This document shows, in pieces, positions 15,275-23,622 of a stretch of DNA of 33,238 nucleotides. Source of the DNA: a virus; the IMG/VR virus record IMGVR_UViG_3300050133_000036, positions 1-33,238 of that record. One strand, written 5' to 3'. Under the pieces are notes generated by a model that was not told the DNA's origin, ran no database searches, and saw only the letters and a program-made list of their open reading frames with translations. Numbering within the stretch: the first letter of the stretch is position 1; each line of letters starts with the position of its first letter. The translations under genes were made by a program, and so were the position numbers.

Positions 15275-16519
15275 CTATTCACCTCCTCCCGCTTTATAGT
15301 TAACTCCTGCTATTACATTTGTTAAAGTTGTATTTGCTCCCTGACTTAGTAATTCGTCTCCACCATCTTTAGGTGATAGGTTTTCTTTGGATCTAACTTC
15401 ATTTGGTGTCATTATAGAATTATTTATCATAGTGCTGTAAGCTAATGCTCTATCTTTTATATTGGATCTTAAAATTACATCTACATTGTAGTAAAAATAG
15501 AAATTTGCTTTTATTTCTTTTGGGTTAAATAGTTTACAACCATTTTCTGTTTCATACTGATTTATTATAGGTAACAAAGTATCCCTATATAATCCATCTT
15601 GTAATACTCCAACATTAGCAAAATTTGCTTTATCTAAATTATTTAAATAGCTTGGAGGTATGCCAAATGCACTTGCAATTTGCATTGCTGTAAATTTGCT
15701 TAAGTCTAAAAACTGGCTATCTACAAGTTTACTGGCTAGATTTGTAGCTGTTATTCCCAGAGGTAACGGAATGAATTTTCCACTGTTACTTTTAGAATAA
15801 CTTTCAACATTATTAACTAATGCTGTCTTTGCACTATCCTTTAAATCTCCTGTATATTGCAAAATTATTTTATCTGTAACCATGCCATTTTTAATAAGAT
15901 TATTTACAAAATAATTACTTTGCTGACTTGTATCAATATAGGAATTCAAAATATCTTTTACACTTTTCCCAACTATTCCATTTTTTTCAGTAATCCAATT
16001 TTTATAATGTAATATCTCTGAGTTAGCAAATCTATATGACTTGCCTGTAAAGTTATCGAGCCATACATACCATAGGCTATTAGTAGTATCAAATAATCCT
16101 ATATCATCCATGAATATTTGCATTTCATCGCTCGGTATCTGCCAAAGAGACTTTACTTTTCCATTAAATTTATCAGTTTTTATATAAGCGAAGCTGTTAC
16201 CCCAGTAGTTTCTATCTTTTTCTAATCCGCTCCAAAATATTGAAGCATTTTGATAAGGGTTAGGTCTCTTTTGAAGGATATAATTCAAATAATGGTTCTC
16301 ATATTTACTTGCAATGCCATCGCTTGAGGAATAAACACCCACCGGAATGCTTCCCATTTTATCGCTAAGTGTTTTTAAACAAGTATAAAAAGTAATTTCA
16401 CCTATATTTTTGGGATTTAAAGCTGAACTACTTTCTAGTCCTAACATTTCTAGGAGGTTTGCACTTGATAAACTCACTGAATTTTTAAATTTGCTTAAAT
16501 CTTTTCCAAATAATCGCAT
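15275..16519 (-). CDS. portal protein, HK97 type
   Basis: 414 residues. HK97 portal traits: FYTCLKTLSDKMGSIPVGVY, HYLNYILQKRPNPYQNASIFW, GNSFAYIKTDKFNGKVKSLWQIP, LHYKNWITEKNGIVGKSV, and ITATNLASKLVDSQFLDLSKFTAMQIASAFGIPPSYLN. It forms the DNA gate of the head and the docking site for terminase. Ribosome binding site GGGGGTGATT. Confidence 0.95.
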   Translation of the reverse strand: MRLFGKDLSKFKNSVSLSSANLLEMLGLESSSALNPKNIGEITFYTCLKTLSDKMGSIPVGVYSSSDGIASKYENHYLNYILQKRPNPYQNASIFWSGLEKDRNYWGNSFAYIKTDKFNGKVKSLWQIPSDEMQIFMDDIGLFDTTNSLWYVWLDNFTGKSYRFANSEILHYKNWITEKNGIVGKSVKDILNSYIDTSQQSNYFVNNLIKNGMVTDKIILQYTGDLKDSAKTALVNNVESYSKSNSGKFIPLPLGITATNLASKLVDSQFLDLSKFTAMQIASAFGIPPSYLNNLDKANFANVGVLQDGLYRDTLLPIINQYETENGCKLFNPKEIKANFYFYYNVDVILRSNIKDRALAYSTMINNSIMTPNEVRSKENLSPKDGGDELLSQGANTTLTNVIAGVNYKAGGGE

Positions 16520-16523
16520 CTAA

Positions 16524-16712
16524 TCACCCCCTTTGAACTGCTAAGATTATCCCTGTTATAAATAAGATAAAACCTGTAAGATACATACCACCTACGAAAC
16601 TTCTTGAAAAAGTTATATATATAATAAAAAAAAGTCCTAATATTATCATAATTTCCGGTAATACTTGACCCATCATTTTTATTAAGCTATTAAATTTTGT
16701 TTTAAATTTCAT
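16524..16712 (-). CDS. small membrane protein between terminase and portal
   Basis: 62 residues with two hydrophobic segments (about 18-33 IMIILGLFFIIYITF and 42-58 YLTGFILFITGIILAV) and a basic N-terminus (MKFKTKFNSLIKMM). Its ATG shares a base with the TerL stop. Small membrane proteins often occur at this place in Clostridium phages; the role is unknown. Confidence 0.65.
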   Translation of the reverse strand: MKFKTKFNSLIKMMGQVLPEIMIILGLFFIIYITFSRSFVGGMYLTGFILFITGIILAVQRG

Positions 16713-18439
16713 TAAATCACCTTTTCTTGTAACTTACTGAAAAAATTATTTATATAATCTTCTGTAAGTTCTAATGGTTTTGGCTCATTTCTCATACTCA
16801 TTTTATGTGCATCTACCCATGCCGCTATAGGATCTATTCTTTTAAATCTGCTATTTTTATCTAACATTATAAATCCGTTTCGAGGTTGCGTAAACTCACA
16901 ATTATTTATAGTCCATGTTAATAATTCATCATTTCTATTGTAAAGTATATTGGTTGCTTCAACTTCATATTTTATATCCATTACGCTATCATTTAGACTC
17001 TTAGAATTTTGATATATATCTAAACAATCTACTCCAAACTCTTCTAAATCATTTAAAAAGGCTGCTGCATTGGCAGGATCATAACAAATTAGTGTGATTT
17101 TTAAATCATATTCTCGGATTGTATCTTTTATATATTTAAATACTTTCCTGTAATCTGTTTTAATTCCTCCAAGTGCTGTCGTTGGGGTTAATAAACCTTC
17201 TTTTAACCATAGATTATAAGGCGCATTGTCGGTTTTTTCATGCTCAGCAATACGCATTTTAGGGATAAAAGAGTGCTGATGTATAAAATATTTCTTTTCT
17301 TCGCCAATAAATCTTGTAAATTCAAAAATTAGTGAAGTTAAATCTCCACCAGAACTTAGATCTATTCCTAGGATAAAATCTTGTCCTCTAAAATCTTCTA
17401 ATGTTAAATCGCAGGCACATTCACCCCACATTGTCATGTTCATATATTTCTTTTCAGTAAATTCTACCCACATATTTAATTGCTTTGTAAGAAAATCATT
17501 CCAGTCTTTACCACCCATTGACTTTGCAGTTTTATAAACTGGTATTAAATTTTCTAATGCTTCTTTATCGTATTCCAATAATGGGTTTGCCTTAATCCAA
17601 TTTTGAGGATTATCTAATAGATCATCTTCATCCATTTCAGCTATAAATATAAATTTGCTTTCGTTTGTTTCTGTGCCATTTAATACCTTTTTACAATACT
17701 GGTACATCTTATGGCATGGCCCTTCTAAATAAAACCCTGCTGTGGTTATTACAGATATTAAAGTTTGTTTAGCTTTTTTCTGACCGCCTTCTAAGAGTTT
17801 ATACATTTGATTGTCTTTGTGGGCATGGTACTCATCAACGATACCCAGTAAGGGTCGAAACCCATCAATAGACTTTGTATCTCTTCCTAATGCCCTGATA
17901 ACTGAATTAGTGTTTTTGCATATGATAGTAGATTTATAATCTTGCACAACAAATAGTTCTTGCAAGTCAGGATCAGAATTTATAAACTTAACCATTTCAT
18001 CAAAAACTAGTTTAGCCTGGTCATGTTTAGTTGCTGTACAATATATCTGACCATAATTATAACCGCCAAAGTTACCAAGATAAGTCCCAGTGATACCATT
18101 TATAAATGTTTTTCCATTTTGCCTTCCCAGTTGTACGTAACTACTTCTAAATCTTCTATATCCATCCTGTTTAGTAACCCATCCCATTAAACTACCTAAT
18201 ATAAATTCCTGGAACGGATAGCATGTTAAAGGGGTAGGCTCTTCGCCTTCTGCAATAACTAAGTTATTAGCAAAATCTATTATTTCATTACTTTTATCAA
18301 CATCAAATTTATATTTATAAGGTGCTAATTTGCTCTTTTCTATGTCATTTAAATGCCTTTGACATGCAAGTTTTACTGAGTCACCGGCAATTATTTTATT
18401 ATTTAATACATTTAATGCAAAATTAGTAACCCTATCCAT
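16712..18439 (-). CDS. terL: terminase large subunit (packaging ATPase and nuclease)
   Basis: I start at ATG 18439 (MDRVTNFALNVLNNKIIAG, 575 residues), matching the family start; a TTG at 18454 is the alternative. Walker A GRQNGKT lies at about 105-111 and Walker B LLGIVDEYH at about 197-205. The nuclease domain has acidic residues in FILGIDLSSGGDLTS (about Asp360 and Asp366), CYDPANA (Asp454) and DPIAAWVDAH (Asp536, Asp543). It overlaps the TerS stop by 8 bases. It cuts and pumps DNA through the portal, together with TerS and the HNH protein. Confidence 0.95.
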   Translation of the reverse strand: MDRVTNFALNVLNNKIIAGDSVKLACQRHLNDIEKSKLAPYKYKFDVDKSNEIIDFANNLVIAEGEEPTPLTCYPFQEFILGSLMGWVTKQDGYRRFRSSYVQLGRQNGKTFINGITGTYLGNFGGYNYGQIYCTATKHDQAKLVFDEMVKFINSDPDLQELFVVQDYKSTIICKNTNSVIRALGRDTKSIDGFRPLLGIVDEYHAHKDNQMYKLLEGGQKKAKQTLISVITTAGFYLEGPCHKMYQYCKKVLNGTETNESKFIFIAEMDEDDLLDNPQNWIKANPLLEYDKEALENLIPVYKTAKSMGGKDWNDFLTKQLNMWVEFTEKKYMNMTMWGECACDLTLEDFRGQDFILGIDLSSGGDLTSLIFEFTRFIGEEKKYFIHQHSFIPKMRIAEHEKTDNAPYNLWLKEGLLTPTTALGGIKTDYRKVFKYIKDTIREYDLKITLICYDPANAAAFLNDLEEFGVDCLDIYQNSKSLNDSVMDIKYEVEATNILYNRNDELLTWTINNCEFTQPRNGFIMLDKNSRFKRIDPIAAWVDAHKMSMRNEPKPLELTEDYINNFFSKLQEKVI

Positions 18440-18989
18440 TGTTGAATTTGTCAAATTTATTCACTTTCTTTGCAATAGGTGCTTTTGGTATATTCTTTAC
18501 TTTAGCGAGAGGATTTAAAAATAATCTATCCTCCATTTTTATAAGCATATCCATTTTTTTATTTACTGCAGTGTCTAATTTTAAAATATAATCGGTACTG
18601 ACCATATCACTTAATTGATTTTTAATTCTATCATTAAATTCTCCACTGCTCTCAATATAATCTAGCACATCGTCACTATCTTCGCTGATATTATTTATTC
18701 TTTTTCTTCTTTTCAATAATTCAATGTACTCAGAATGTGTCATGCAATATCTAGCGAGTAATCCTACGTCACCACTTGAAACAAAGTCAGCATTTTTATA
18801 GATTTTTAATATTTCTTTCCATTTTGCGTATGCTAAAGTATTGTTTCGTATGAAAGTCGGACTTCTTAAAGTTGCACTTCCAATTTTAATTTCTGTCTGT
18901 TTTCTAATTTCAATTTCTGCTTTAGTCAAGCGGTTTGGATTGCCCTCTGCTATGTGCAAAGAGATAGGTTTTGCATTTCTGCCACCCAT
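18432..18989 (-). CDS. terS: terminase small subunit, P27 family
   Basis: 185 residues from ATG 18989, with GGAGGTGG 8-9 bases upstream (a GTG at 18998 is less likely). The start GGRNAKPISLHIAEGNPNRLTKAEIEIRKQ is the P27 terminase hallmark, followed by SPTFIRNNTLAYAKWKEILKIY and an ARYCMTHSEYIELLKRR helix. It recognises the packaging site next to the HNH gene. Confidence 0.93.
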   Translation of the reverse strand: MGGRNAKPISLHIAEGNPNRLTKAEIEIRKQTEIKIGSATLRSPTFIRNNTLAYAKWKEILKIYKNADFVSSGDVGLLARYCMTHSEYIELLKRRKRINNISEDSDDVLDYIESSGEFNDRIKNQLSDMVSTDYILKLDTAVNKKMDMLIKMEDRLFLNPLAKVKNIPKAPIAKKVNKFDKFNNG

Positions 18990-18999
18990 AACAGCCACC

Positions 19000-19139
19000 T
19001 CCTTTTAAAATAGGCCAAATCCCATAAAACGATTTTGTGCGTGAAAAGCGACATCAAGCGGTGAGCAGGGCAACTCTAAATACTTTCAACGACACCCCCA
19101 CACCTTAAAATTTTTATTTATGAATGTTGGTTTTTAAAA
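19000..19139. other. intergenic gap, candidate cos region
   Basis: About 140 bases without a gene between HNH and TerS. The part at 19035-19105 is clearly richer in G and C than its surroundings, with a G-run on the minus strand (GGTGTGGGGGTGTC). Phages with an HNH endonuclease next to a P27-type terminase usually package from cos sites near here. Exact cleavage positions cannot be read from the sequence. Confidence 0.4.
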
Positions 19140-19580
19140 TCATGCAATATCAAACTCTTTCAGGTATCTATTAATTAAATCTTTTAATAACAATTTAGTT
19201 ACATTTTCATCCTGTTTATATAGCACATGTATAAGACTATGCGTCTCTATGCTACAGGTGAATAGGTTGTCTACATCTAGTCTCTTACTCCAATCGTCTC
19301 TTACTTCAACAACATGATGGATTGTGTTAGCAACTATGATCTTATTATTAATATAATAACTATATAGATCTATATGGTTGTATCTATTGAGTATGTATGC
19401 CCTTAGTCTTAGCCACTCATTGGTATGATAGAACCTGTACTCCTTATCATCCTTACGTTTGTTATCATACTGTCTGTTACTCTCTGCCTTTTCACTCTTG
19501 TTACTACTCATACACTTACTACAACATCTATCAGCATAGTCAATGATAGCACCACATCTACACATCTTCTTAAGTGGCAT
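19140..19580 (-). CDS. HNH endonuclease (packaging-associated)
   Basis: 146 residues. A treble-clef Cys cluster near the N-terminus (CRCGAIIDYADRCCSKC) is followed by FYHTNEWLRLRAYILNRY and the HNH core ANTIHHVVEVRDDWSKRLDVDNLFTCSIETHSLIH. Such proteins sit next to terminase genes in cos phages and assist terminase cutting. It overlaps the upstream gene by 11 bases in the last codons. Confidence 0.9.
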   Translation of the reverse strand: MPLKKMCRCGAIIDYADRCCSKCMSSNKSEKAESNRQYDNKRKDDKEYRFYHTNEWLRLRAYILNRYNHIDLYSYYINNKIIVANTIHHVVEVRDDWSKRLDVDNLFTCSIETHSLIHVLYKQDENVTKLLLKDLINRYLKEFDIA

Positions 19581-19740
19581 TGCTATCTACCTTCTTAACC
19601 AACTCATTGTATTCGTCTAACCATTCATCAGGTATCTTCATACATACTGATGTATACCTTCGTATTGCTGCTCTTATATCTTCTAATCGTCTTAGTTCCC
19701 ATATATCTTTAGGCATTATTCCTAATGGTATATACAACAT
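19570..19740 (-). CDS. small conserved phage protein near HNH gene
   Basis: 56 residues from ATG 19740, placed 5-6 bases after AGAGGTG; the upstream ATG at 19758 lacks such a site. Sequence MLYIPLGIMPKDIWELRRLEDIRAAIRRYTS..KIPDEWLDEYNELVKK. Short proteins ending IPxEWIxEYNxL are common directly before HNH or terminase genes in clostridial phages. Function unknown. Confidence 0.65.
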   Translation of the reverse strand: MLYIPLGIMPKDIWELRRLEDIRAAIRRYTSVCMKIPDEWLDEYNELVKKVDSNAT

Positions 19741-19849
19741 CACTACACCTCTTAACATCTATATGTCCTTTGCTATCTTGCATCATGTATTGTAGTTCTT
19801 CTTGCTGCTTTGTTAGTTCCTCTTCTGTTAACTTAATCTCCTTATACAT
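19709..19849 (-). CDS. possible 46-residue protein
   Basis: Frame MYKEIKLTEEELTKQQEELQ..., highly charged and helical at its start. It begins just after the stop of the upstream gene and overlaps the next gene by 32 bases in another frame. The ribosome binding site is weak. It fits the tight gene spacing but may be chance. Confidence 0.4.
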   Translation of the reverse strand: MYKEIKLTEEELTKQQEELQYMMQDSKGHIDVKRCSDVVYTIRNNA

Positions 19850-19851
19850 TG

Positions 19852-20058
19852 TTACTTAACATCTGGTATTATTTTAGTACCTTTGCTTAACACACATAGT
19901 TCTGGTCCACTATCACCTAGCAACATACCGTACATACATTTGGATACATCATTTGTTCCAGGTGTATATCCTTTGTAATCTACTGGTGCTCCATTCCCAT
20001 ATCGCCATTGTCCATCTATATATTTTATTACCTTGCCATCCTTCATTGCAGTTTCCAT
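19852..20058 (-). CDS. small protein of unknown function, first late gene
   Basis: 68 residues from ATG 20058, preceded by AAGGGGG; the upstream ATG at 20124 has no such site. Sequence METAMKDGKVIKYIDGQWRYGNGAPVDYKGY..., with a motif MLLGDSGPELCVLSKGTKIIPDV at the end that recalls small beta domains. It is the first gene after the early-late terminator, so it probably leads the late transcript. No family recognised. Confidence 0.6.
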   Translation of the reverse strand: METAMKDGKVIKYIDGQWRYGNGAPVDYKGYTPGTNDVSKCMYGMLLGDSGPELCVLSKGTKIIPDVK

Positions 20059-20164
20059 AATATCAACCCCCTTAATATATTTAAATAGAAAAGGAACATT
20101 CATCTTTGAACATTCCTCTGTCACTCTATTGCCTTTATATTTAGTTATTATATTTACAAATGCA

Positions 20165-20198
20165 AAAGTGCACCTCCAATATGTTTGAGGTGCACTTT
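20165..20198 (-). terminator. strong terminator at the early-late boundary
   Basis: A perfect 12-bp stem (AAAGTGCACCTC / GAGGTGCACTTT) with a 10-base loop, followed on the minus strand by TTTGCATTTG; it may work in both directions. It separates the late-regulator gene from the late genes, so late transcription must start between it and 20058 or read through it. Confidence 0.8.
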
Positions 20199-20277
20199 AA
20201 TCTTTGGGGAAAATCACGCTTTGAACTAATATCATAATATCACATTTTATCCCCCCATTACTGCCAACTTTCAATAA

Positions 20278-20757
20278 TTAAATATTTATTTTTTCAATCC
20301 TTAGTCCTCTTTCTAATGCAAATATATCTCTTGCCTGTCTTAACCCTCTATATATAGACCGTTCACTTAAGTGTATTTCTGTTTCAGCAATGCATACTCT
20401 ATTATGGATATCGCCTTTTATAAGTTCTTTATCGGAATTTTTAAAGTAAACAAACTCAATTGCTTGTACAATGCTTCGTCCTGATCCGTATCTCATTACC
20501 TCTAATTGTTTAAGAGTTATTTCAATAGCCTCCATATCTTTTACTTCAGCTATTTTATCATTCACCGCTTTTTCAGCTTCTAACAATGCTGATTCCGTTG
20601 GACTTCCTTGACTACCTTTTGTTTGAACTTCTCTTCTTCTTATTGTTTCCAAGGCTTCATCATATATTTGTCTTTTATATTTTTCTGCTGATTTACCATT
20701 TTTAGCATAAAATCTAAATGCTGCCGTTGCATAATCTCTTATATAATCTTTCAACAT
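20278..20757 (-). CDS. ArpU/sigma-like late transcription regulator
   Basis: 159 residues. A central segment (LKQLEVMRYGSGRSIVQAIEFVYFKNSDKELIKGDIHNRVCIAETEIHLSERSIYRGLRQARDIFALERGL) has the layout of ArpU-like and sigma-70 region 4-like phage regulators: helices, then a helix-turn-helix near the C-terminus. Such genes occur just before the late operon in Gram-positive phages and activate it. The start has GGAGGTATA upstream and touches the preceding stop. Confidence 0.7.
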   Translation of the reverse strand: MLKDYIRDYATAAFRFYAKNGKSAEKYKRQIYDEALETIRRREVQTKGSQGSPTESALLEAEKAVNDKIAEVKDMEAIEITLKQLEVMRYGSGRSIVQAIEFVYFKNSDKELIKGDIHNRVCIAETEIHLSERSIYRGLRQARDIFALERGLRIEKINI

Positions 20758-20966
20758 TATACCTCCATCTTATTTAATGCCTCAAACATATTTATTTGCC
20801 CTTTTATTAATTCTGCCTTTCCCTTATTCGCTTTCTGTCTGGCTTTCTTTTTCTTTTTATCTTCACTAGTTAATTTCATAAGTCTATTAAAACAAGTGGT
20901 GCCTATTTTTCTTTGTATGCTCTCTGGAGATTTTAATTGCCTGTGACAAACTAAACAGCGTACCAT
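20757..20966 (-). CDS. small zinc-finger-like protein (DUF6011-like)
   Basis: 69 residues. The N-terminus RCLVCHRQLKSPESIQRKIGTTCFNRL has the CxxCxRxLKSPES-x-GxxC pattern of DUF6011, a small presumed zinc-binding domain common in phages. A very basic Lys-rich tail (KKKKARQKANKGKAE) may contact nucleic acid. Coupled to the late regulator gene. Confidence 0.75.
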   Translation of the reverse strand: MVRCLVCHRQLKSPESIQRKIGTTCFNRLMKLTSEDKKKKKARQKANKGKAELIKGQINMFEALNKMEV

Positions 20967-20978
20967 TTTTACACTTCC

Positions 20979-21815
20979 TTACTCAAACTTTTCTGCTATT
21001 TTCATAAGCTCGTCCTCAGTTTTTCGTGTGTAAATCCTAGTTGTATTTATGTCTGTATGCCCTAACAGGTCGGCTAACTCATCTATTGTAATATTTCTTT
21101 CTCTAATGCATACAAGTGCATATAAATGTCTAAAATTATGAGCATGAGCACGTGATAACTTTACTTTGGCTTTTCTTGCATACTTTTTTATAATATCATT
21201 TACTGTAAATCTACTAATAGGACCATGTACACCAGTGAATAATAAACTACTTGTTTGTTTTCTCTTAGATTGATATTGATTTAAACATTTGTTTAATTCC
21301 ACAGGAATTATGACTCTTCTTTCTTTTGAACCTTTACCCAAAATAAATATCTTCTTTTTACCTACATCAGAAAGTCTAAACTGTATTAGCTCGCTCACTC
21401 TCATACCTGTAAGATATAAAGTTTTAAATATTGCAACTGCTCTATAATCATTTGCCCTTTCTGCAACTCCAAGTAATTTCTTATAGTCTGTCATTGTAAG
21501 CATTTCTTGTAAGTATTCCTGACTTTGTACTTTTTCATTTTTAAAGGTAATATCTAAATTTATTGCTTTATAAGTATTTAAAAACTTGATAAATCGATTA
21601 ATTGCAGTAAGTTTTCTATTTATTGTCTTTGCTTTAAATTCTTGTTTTCTTAACCATGCTTTAAAGTTTAAAATATCTGTACTTTGGATAGAGAGTATAT
21701 CTCCAGAGATGAATTCAATTAGTTGATTAATATCTGATCCATAAGTTTTAACTGTATTTATACTTTTTTCATCTTCTAGCATTTCAAACTGAAATTCTTC
21801 TAAGTAACTATCCAT
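20979..21815 (-). CDS. tyrosine recombinase, second of a tandem pair
   Basis: 278 residues. Residues 1-90 are an SAM-like core-binding domain. The catalytic set is complete: Arg139 (TGMRVSEL), Lys161 (GKGSKERRV), His226 and Arg229 (HNFRH), His253 (LLGHTD) and Tyr262 (RIYTRK). Start ATG with AAAAGGAGGGAAA. Size and lack of an arm-binding domain resemble XerC/D-type enzymes more than lambda Int. It may integrate the phage, resolve dimers or invert DNA. It lies 174 bases downstream of a second recombinase. Confidence 0.92.
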   Translation of the reverse strand: MDSYLEEFQFEMLEDEKSINTVKTYGSDINQLIEFISGDILSIQSTDILNFKAWLRKQEFKAKTINRKLTAINRFIKFLNTYKAINLDITFKNEKVQSQEYLQEMLTMTDYKKLLGVAERANDYRAVAIFKTLYLTGMRVSELIQFRLSDVGKKKIFILGKGSKERRVIIPVELNKCLNQYQSKRKQTSSLLFTGVHGPISRFTVNDIIKKYARKAKVKLSRAHAHNFRHLYALVCIRERNITIDELADLLGHTDINTTRIYTRKTEDELMKIAEKFE

Positions 21816-21989
21816 TTTCCCTCCTTTTCATCCGTTTTCTTAACAAAAGTTAAATTATGTTAAAAACTTTTCAATAGCTCTAAATCATTGTGTTGTAAAA
21901 GGTTTTAGCTATTTTAGTTATATTTTTCTGGAATTCTCAATTGATAGGTTATACCTAAAATTTTTTATCTCTTCAATTTTCACTCCTCC

Positions 21990-22985
21990 TTAAGAAATTC
22001 TTCTAACTTCGTGTTGAATATTTTCTTGACTTAATTCTGCATAAATCATTGTAGTATCAGCTGAGGAATGTCCCATTAAATTTTGTAATATTGGTAATGG
22101 CATACCTGCATTTAAGTTATGTGTAGCAAAACTATGCCTAAATAGGTGAGGAAAAACTGGCTTGTCAAAGTTTGCAGCTTTAGCAATTTTATTAATCGAA
22201 CATTCTATTGCTCTACTTCCGATTCTTTGGAACGGAAATCTTTCACTTATAAATAATGCATGATTTATACCTTTTCTATTTTTGATATATTTTTTCAATA
22301 AGATTTTAGCTTTTGTAGTAAAATATACTTTTCTTTCTTTTTTGCCTTTTCCAATTACAAACAAACTCATTTCATGAAAATCAATTTGATCTATATTAAT
22401 GCTTATAGTTTCTGATAGTCTGCATCCAGTACTAACTAAAAATTCTACGAGTGCCTCATCCCTGTCCTTGGTACAAACTTGTCTTAAATTCTCTACTTCT
22501 TCATCTGATAACGGATGCCTTAGTACTTTTTGAACTTTTGTTTGCTTAAGTTTTGATGTTGGATTTTTAGGTATATATTCTTCTTCAAACAGCCAACCGA
22601 AAAAGGATTTTAAAACAGATATTTTTGTATTAGTACTTGTAGCCTTAAGATTTTTACATCGTACTGCTAAAAACATTCTTAGGTCCATAGTATTTACCGT
22701 TGCTAATGGCTTTCTGATATAATTAGCGAATATTTGTAAGTCTTGAGTATAACTTTTTAATGTAATTTCACTTAACCCATCTAATCTTTTACAACTAATA
22801 TAAATTTGTATCTTTTGAGGCGCATCTGATGTTACAAGTGCTGTTTCTGTTGATGTTATTTCATATTTATAAAGCACCATTTCAGCAATTTTTCTAACTT
22901 TTAATTGATCTATGTCCGGAAATTCAAGCGTTAATTTTCCAACTAGCTTGATTATTACTTCATCTTTTGCATTATCTGTATTCAT
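21990..22985 (-). CDS. tyrosine recombinase, first of a tandem pair
   Basis: 331 residues. An N-terminal extension of about 55 residues precedes the core-binding domain (about 60-145). The catalytic residues are Arg189 (TGCRLSET), Lys213 (GKGKKERKV), His280 and Arg283 (HLFRHSFATH), His306 (MGHSSADTT) and Tyr315 (MIYAELS). It is Xer-like. The start has GAGGAGGAAATT upstream. Its leader contains a perfect palindrome (23010-23039) and faces a possible antisense RNA. It is only moderately similar to the recombinase downstream, so this is not a recent duplication. Confidence 0.92.
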   Translation of the reverse strand: MNTDNAKDEVIIKLVGKLTLEFPDIDQLKVRKIAEMVLYKYEITSTETALVTSDAPQKIQIYISCKRLDGLSEITLKSYTQDLQIFANYIRKPLATVNTMDLRMFLAVRCKNLKATSTNTKISVLKSFFGWLFEEEYIPKNPTSKLKQTKVQKVLRHPLSDEEVENLRQVCTKDRDEALVEFLVSTGCRLSETISINIDQIDFHEMSLFVIGKGKKERKVYFTTKAKILLKKYIKNRKGINHALFISERFPFQRIGSRAIECSINKIAKAANFDKPVFPHLFRHSFATHNLNAGMPLPILQNLMGHSSADTTMIYAELSQENIQHEVRRIS

Positions 22986-23009
22986 AATTTCCTCCTCTGT
23001 TTTTTAAAG

Positions 23010-23039
23010 GAGATATATGGTATAATTTTCATATATCTC
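23010..23039. promoter_or_regulatory. perfect 10-bp-arm palindrome in the recombinase leader
   Basis: GAGATATATG, 10 bases, CATATATCTC. The centre contains GGTATAATTTT, a consensus extended -10 box on the plus strand. It lies 25 bases upstream of the first recombinase start codon. It could be an operator, an RNA hairpin in the leader or a recombinase site. Confidence 0.65.
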
Positions 23040-23090
23040 AGTAATGGGATAAGAGAGTTAACAGTTGTCAAGGCTTGGACTCTCTTTTTT
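23033..23090 (+). ncRNA. candidate plus-strand small RNA facing the recombinase leader
   Basis: TGGTATAAT at 23018-23026 on the plus strand is a perfect extended -10. About 60 bases further on, AAGAGAGT (23051-23058) and ACTCTCTT (23079-23086) form an 8-bp stem followed by T residues to 23090, an intrinsic terminator oriented for the plus strand. The two signals define a transcript of about 58 nt with no reading frame of note. It would be antisense to the 5' leader of the first recombinase mRNA. The -35 region is poor, so a regulator or weak expression must be assumed. Confidence 0.38.
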
Positions 23091-23095
23091 ATTAT

Positions 23096-23593
23096 CTAAA
23101 ATTTCATATCTTTTCTCATTATTTCAAACAATGTGGTATTATAAAGTTTACCGTCTAATAATTTATTGCTATTGGTATATATGCCGACTATGCGACCGCC
23201 ATATTTATTTATAAACCTTCTGTACATTAACTCAGGTTCTCCACCAGTAAATGCACAAAATTCAAATTTACTAGCGTTATATGTGTCTCTTAAGTTTCTT
23301 ATAAAATTCATTAGATCCTTAGAAAATGTAATATTGATCTTTTTAGTGAAATTCATTATTCCAAAACAACTAATCACCCTGCTATCTCTATCAATATCTG
23401 CCGCCATATATCCTATTAAATTATTACCAGTATCTACTGAAACCATTTGTATTTTCCAACAATCATCATTTGCTAGTTGAAAAGTAAATGTCCTGAAAGA
23501 ATTTGAAATGTAAAATTTAAAGTGGTCGTCACATATAGCTTCAAGGTATTTCCTTTTTAATTTTTCTTCATACAATATTGCTTGTTTTAACAT
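23096..23593 (-). CDS. possible GNAT-fold protein
   Basis: 165 residues from ATG 23593, which has AAAGGAGTAAAG directly upstream (earlier in-frame ATG has none). The order of elements, N-terminal helices, TGNNLIGYMAADIDRDSRVISCFGIMNF strands, then FAFTGGEPELMYRRFINKYGGRIVGIYTNSNKLLDGKLYNTTLFEI, resembles phage GNAT acetyltransferase-like proteins, whose ends often read YGFRxVG...LxDGxxYDxxLFEI. No clear acetyl-CoA binding Q/RxxGxG/A motif is seen, so it may be inactive or another fold. It lies upstream of the recombinase pair. Confidence 0.5.
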   Translation of the reverse strand: MLKQAILYEEKLKRKYLEAICDDHFKFYISNSFRTFTFQLANDDCWKIQMVSVDTGNNLIGYMAADIDRDSRVISCFGIMNFTKKINITFSKDLMNFIRNLRDTYNASKFEFCAFTGGEPELMYRRFINKYGGRIVGIYTNSNKLLDGKLYNTTLFEIMRKDMKF

Positions 23594-23622
23594 CTTTACT
23601 CCTTTCAATCATTTATAAATCG

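Noticed and set aside
20199-20277. Late promoter in the gap before the early-late terminator (TTGAAA, 17 bases, GATAAA)
   Set aside because: The -10 matches the consensus at only four of six positions and it lies upstream of the terminator; too weak to list.
21880-21985. 22-codon frame from a GTG right after the first recombinase
   Set aside because: The GTG is too close to AAGGAGGA for initiation and the better-spaced TTG stops after three codons.
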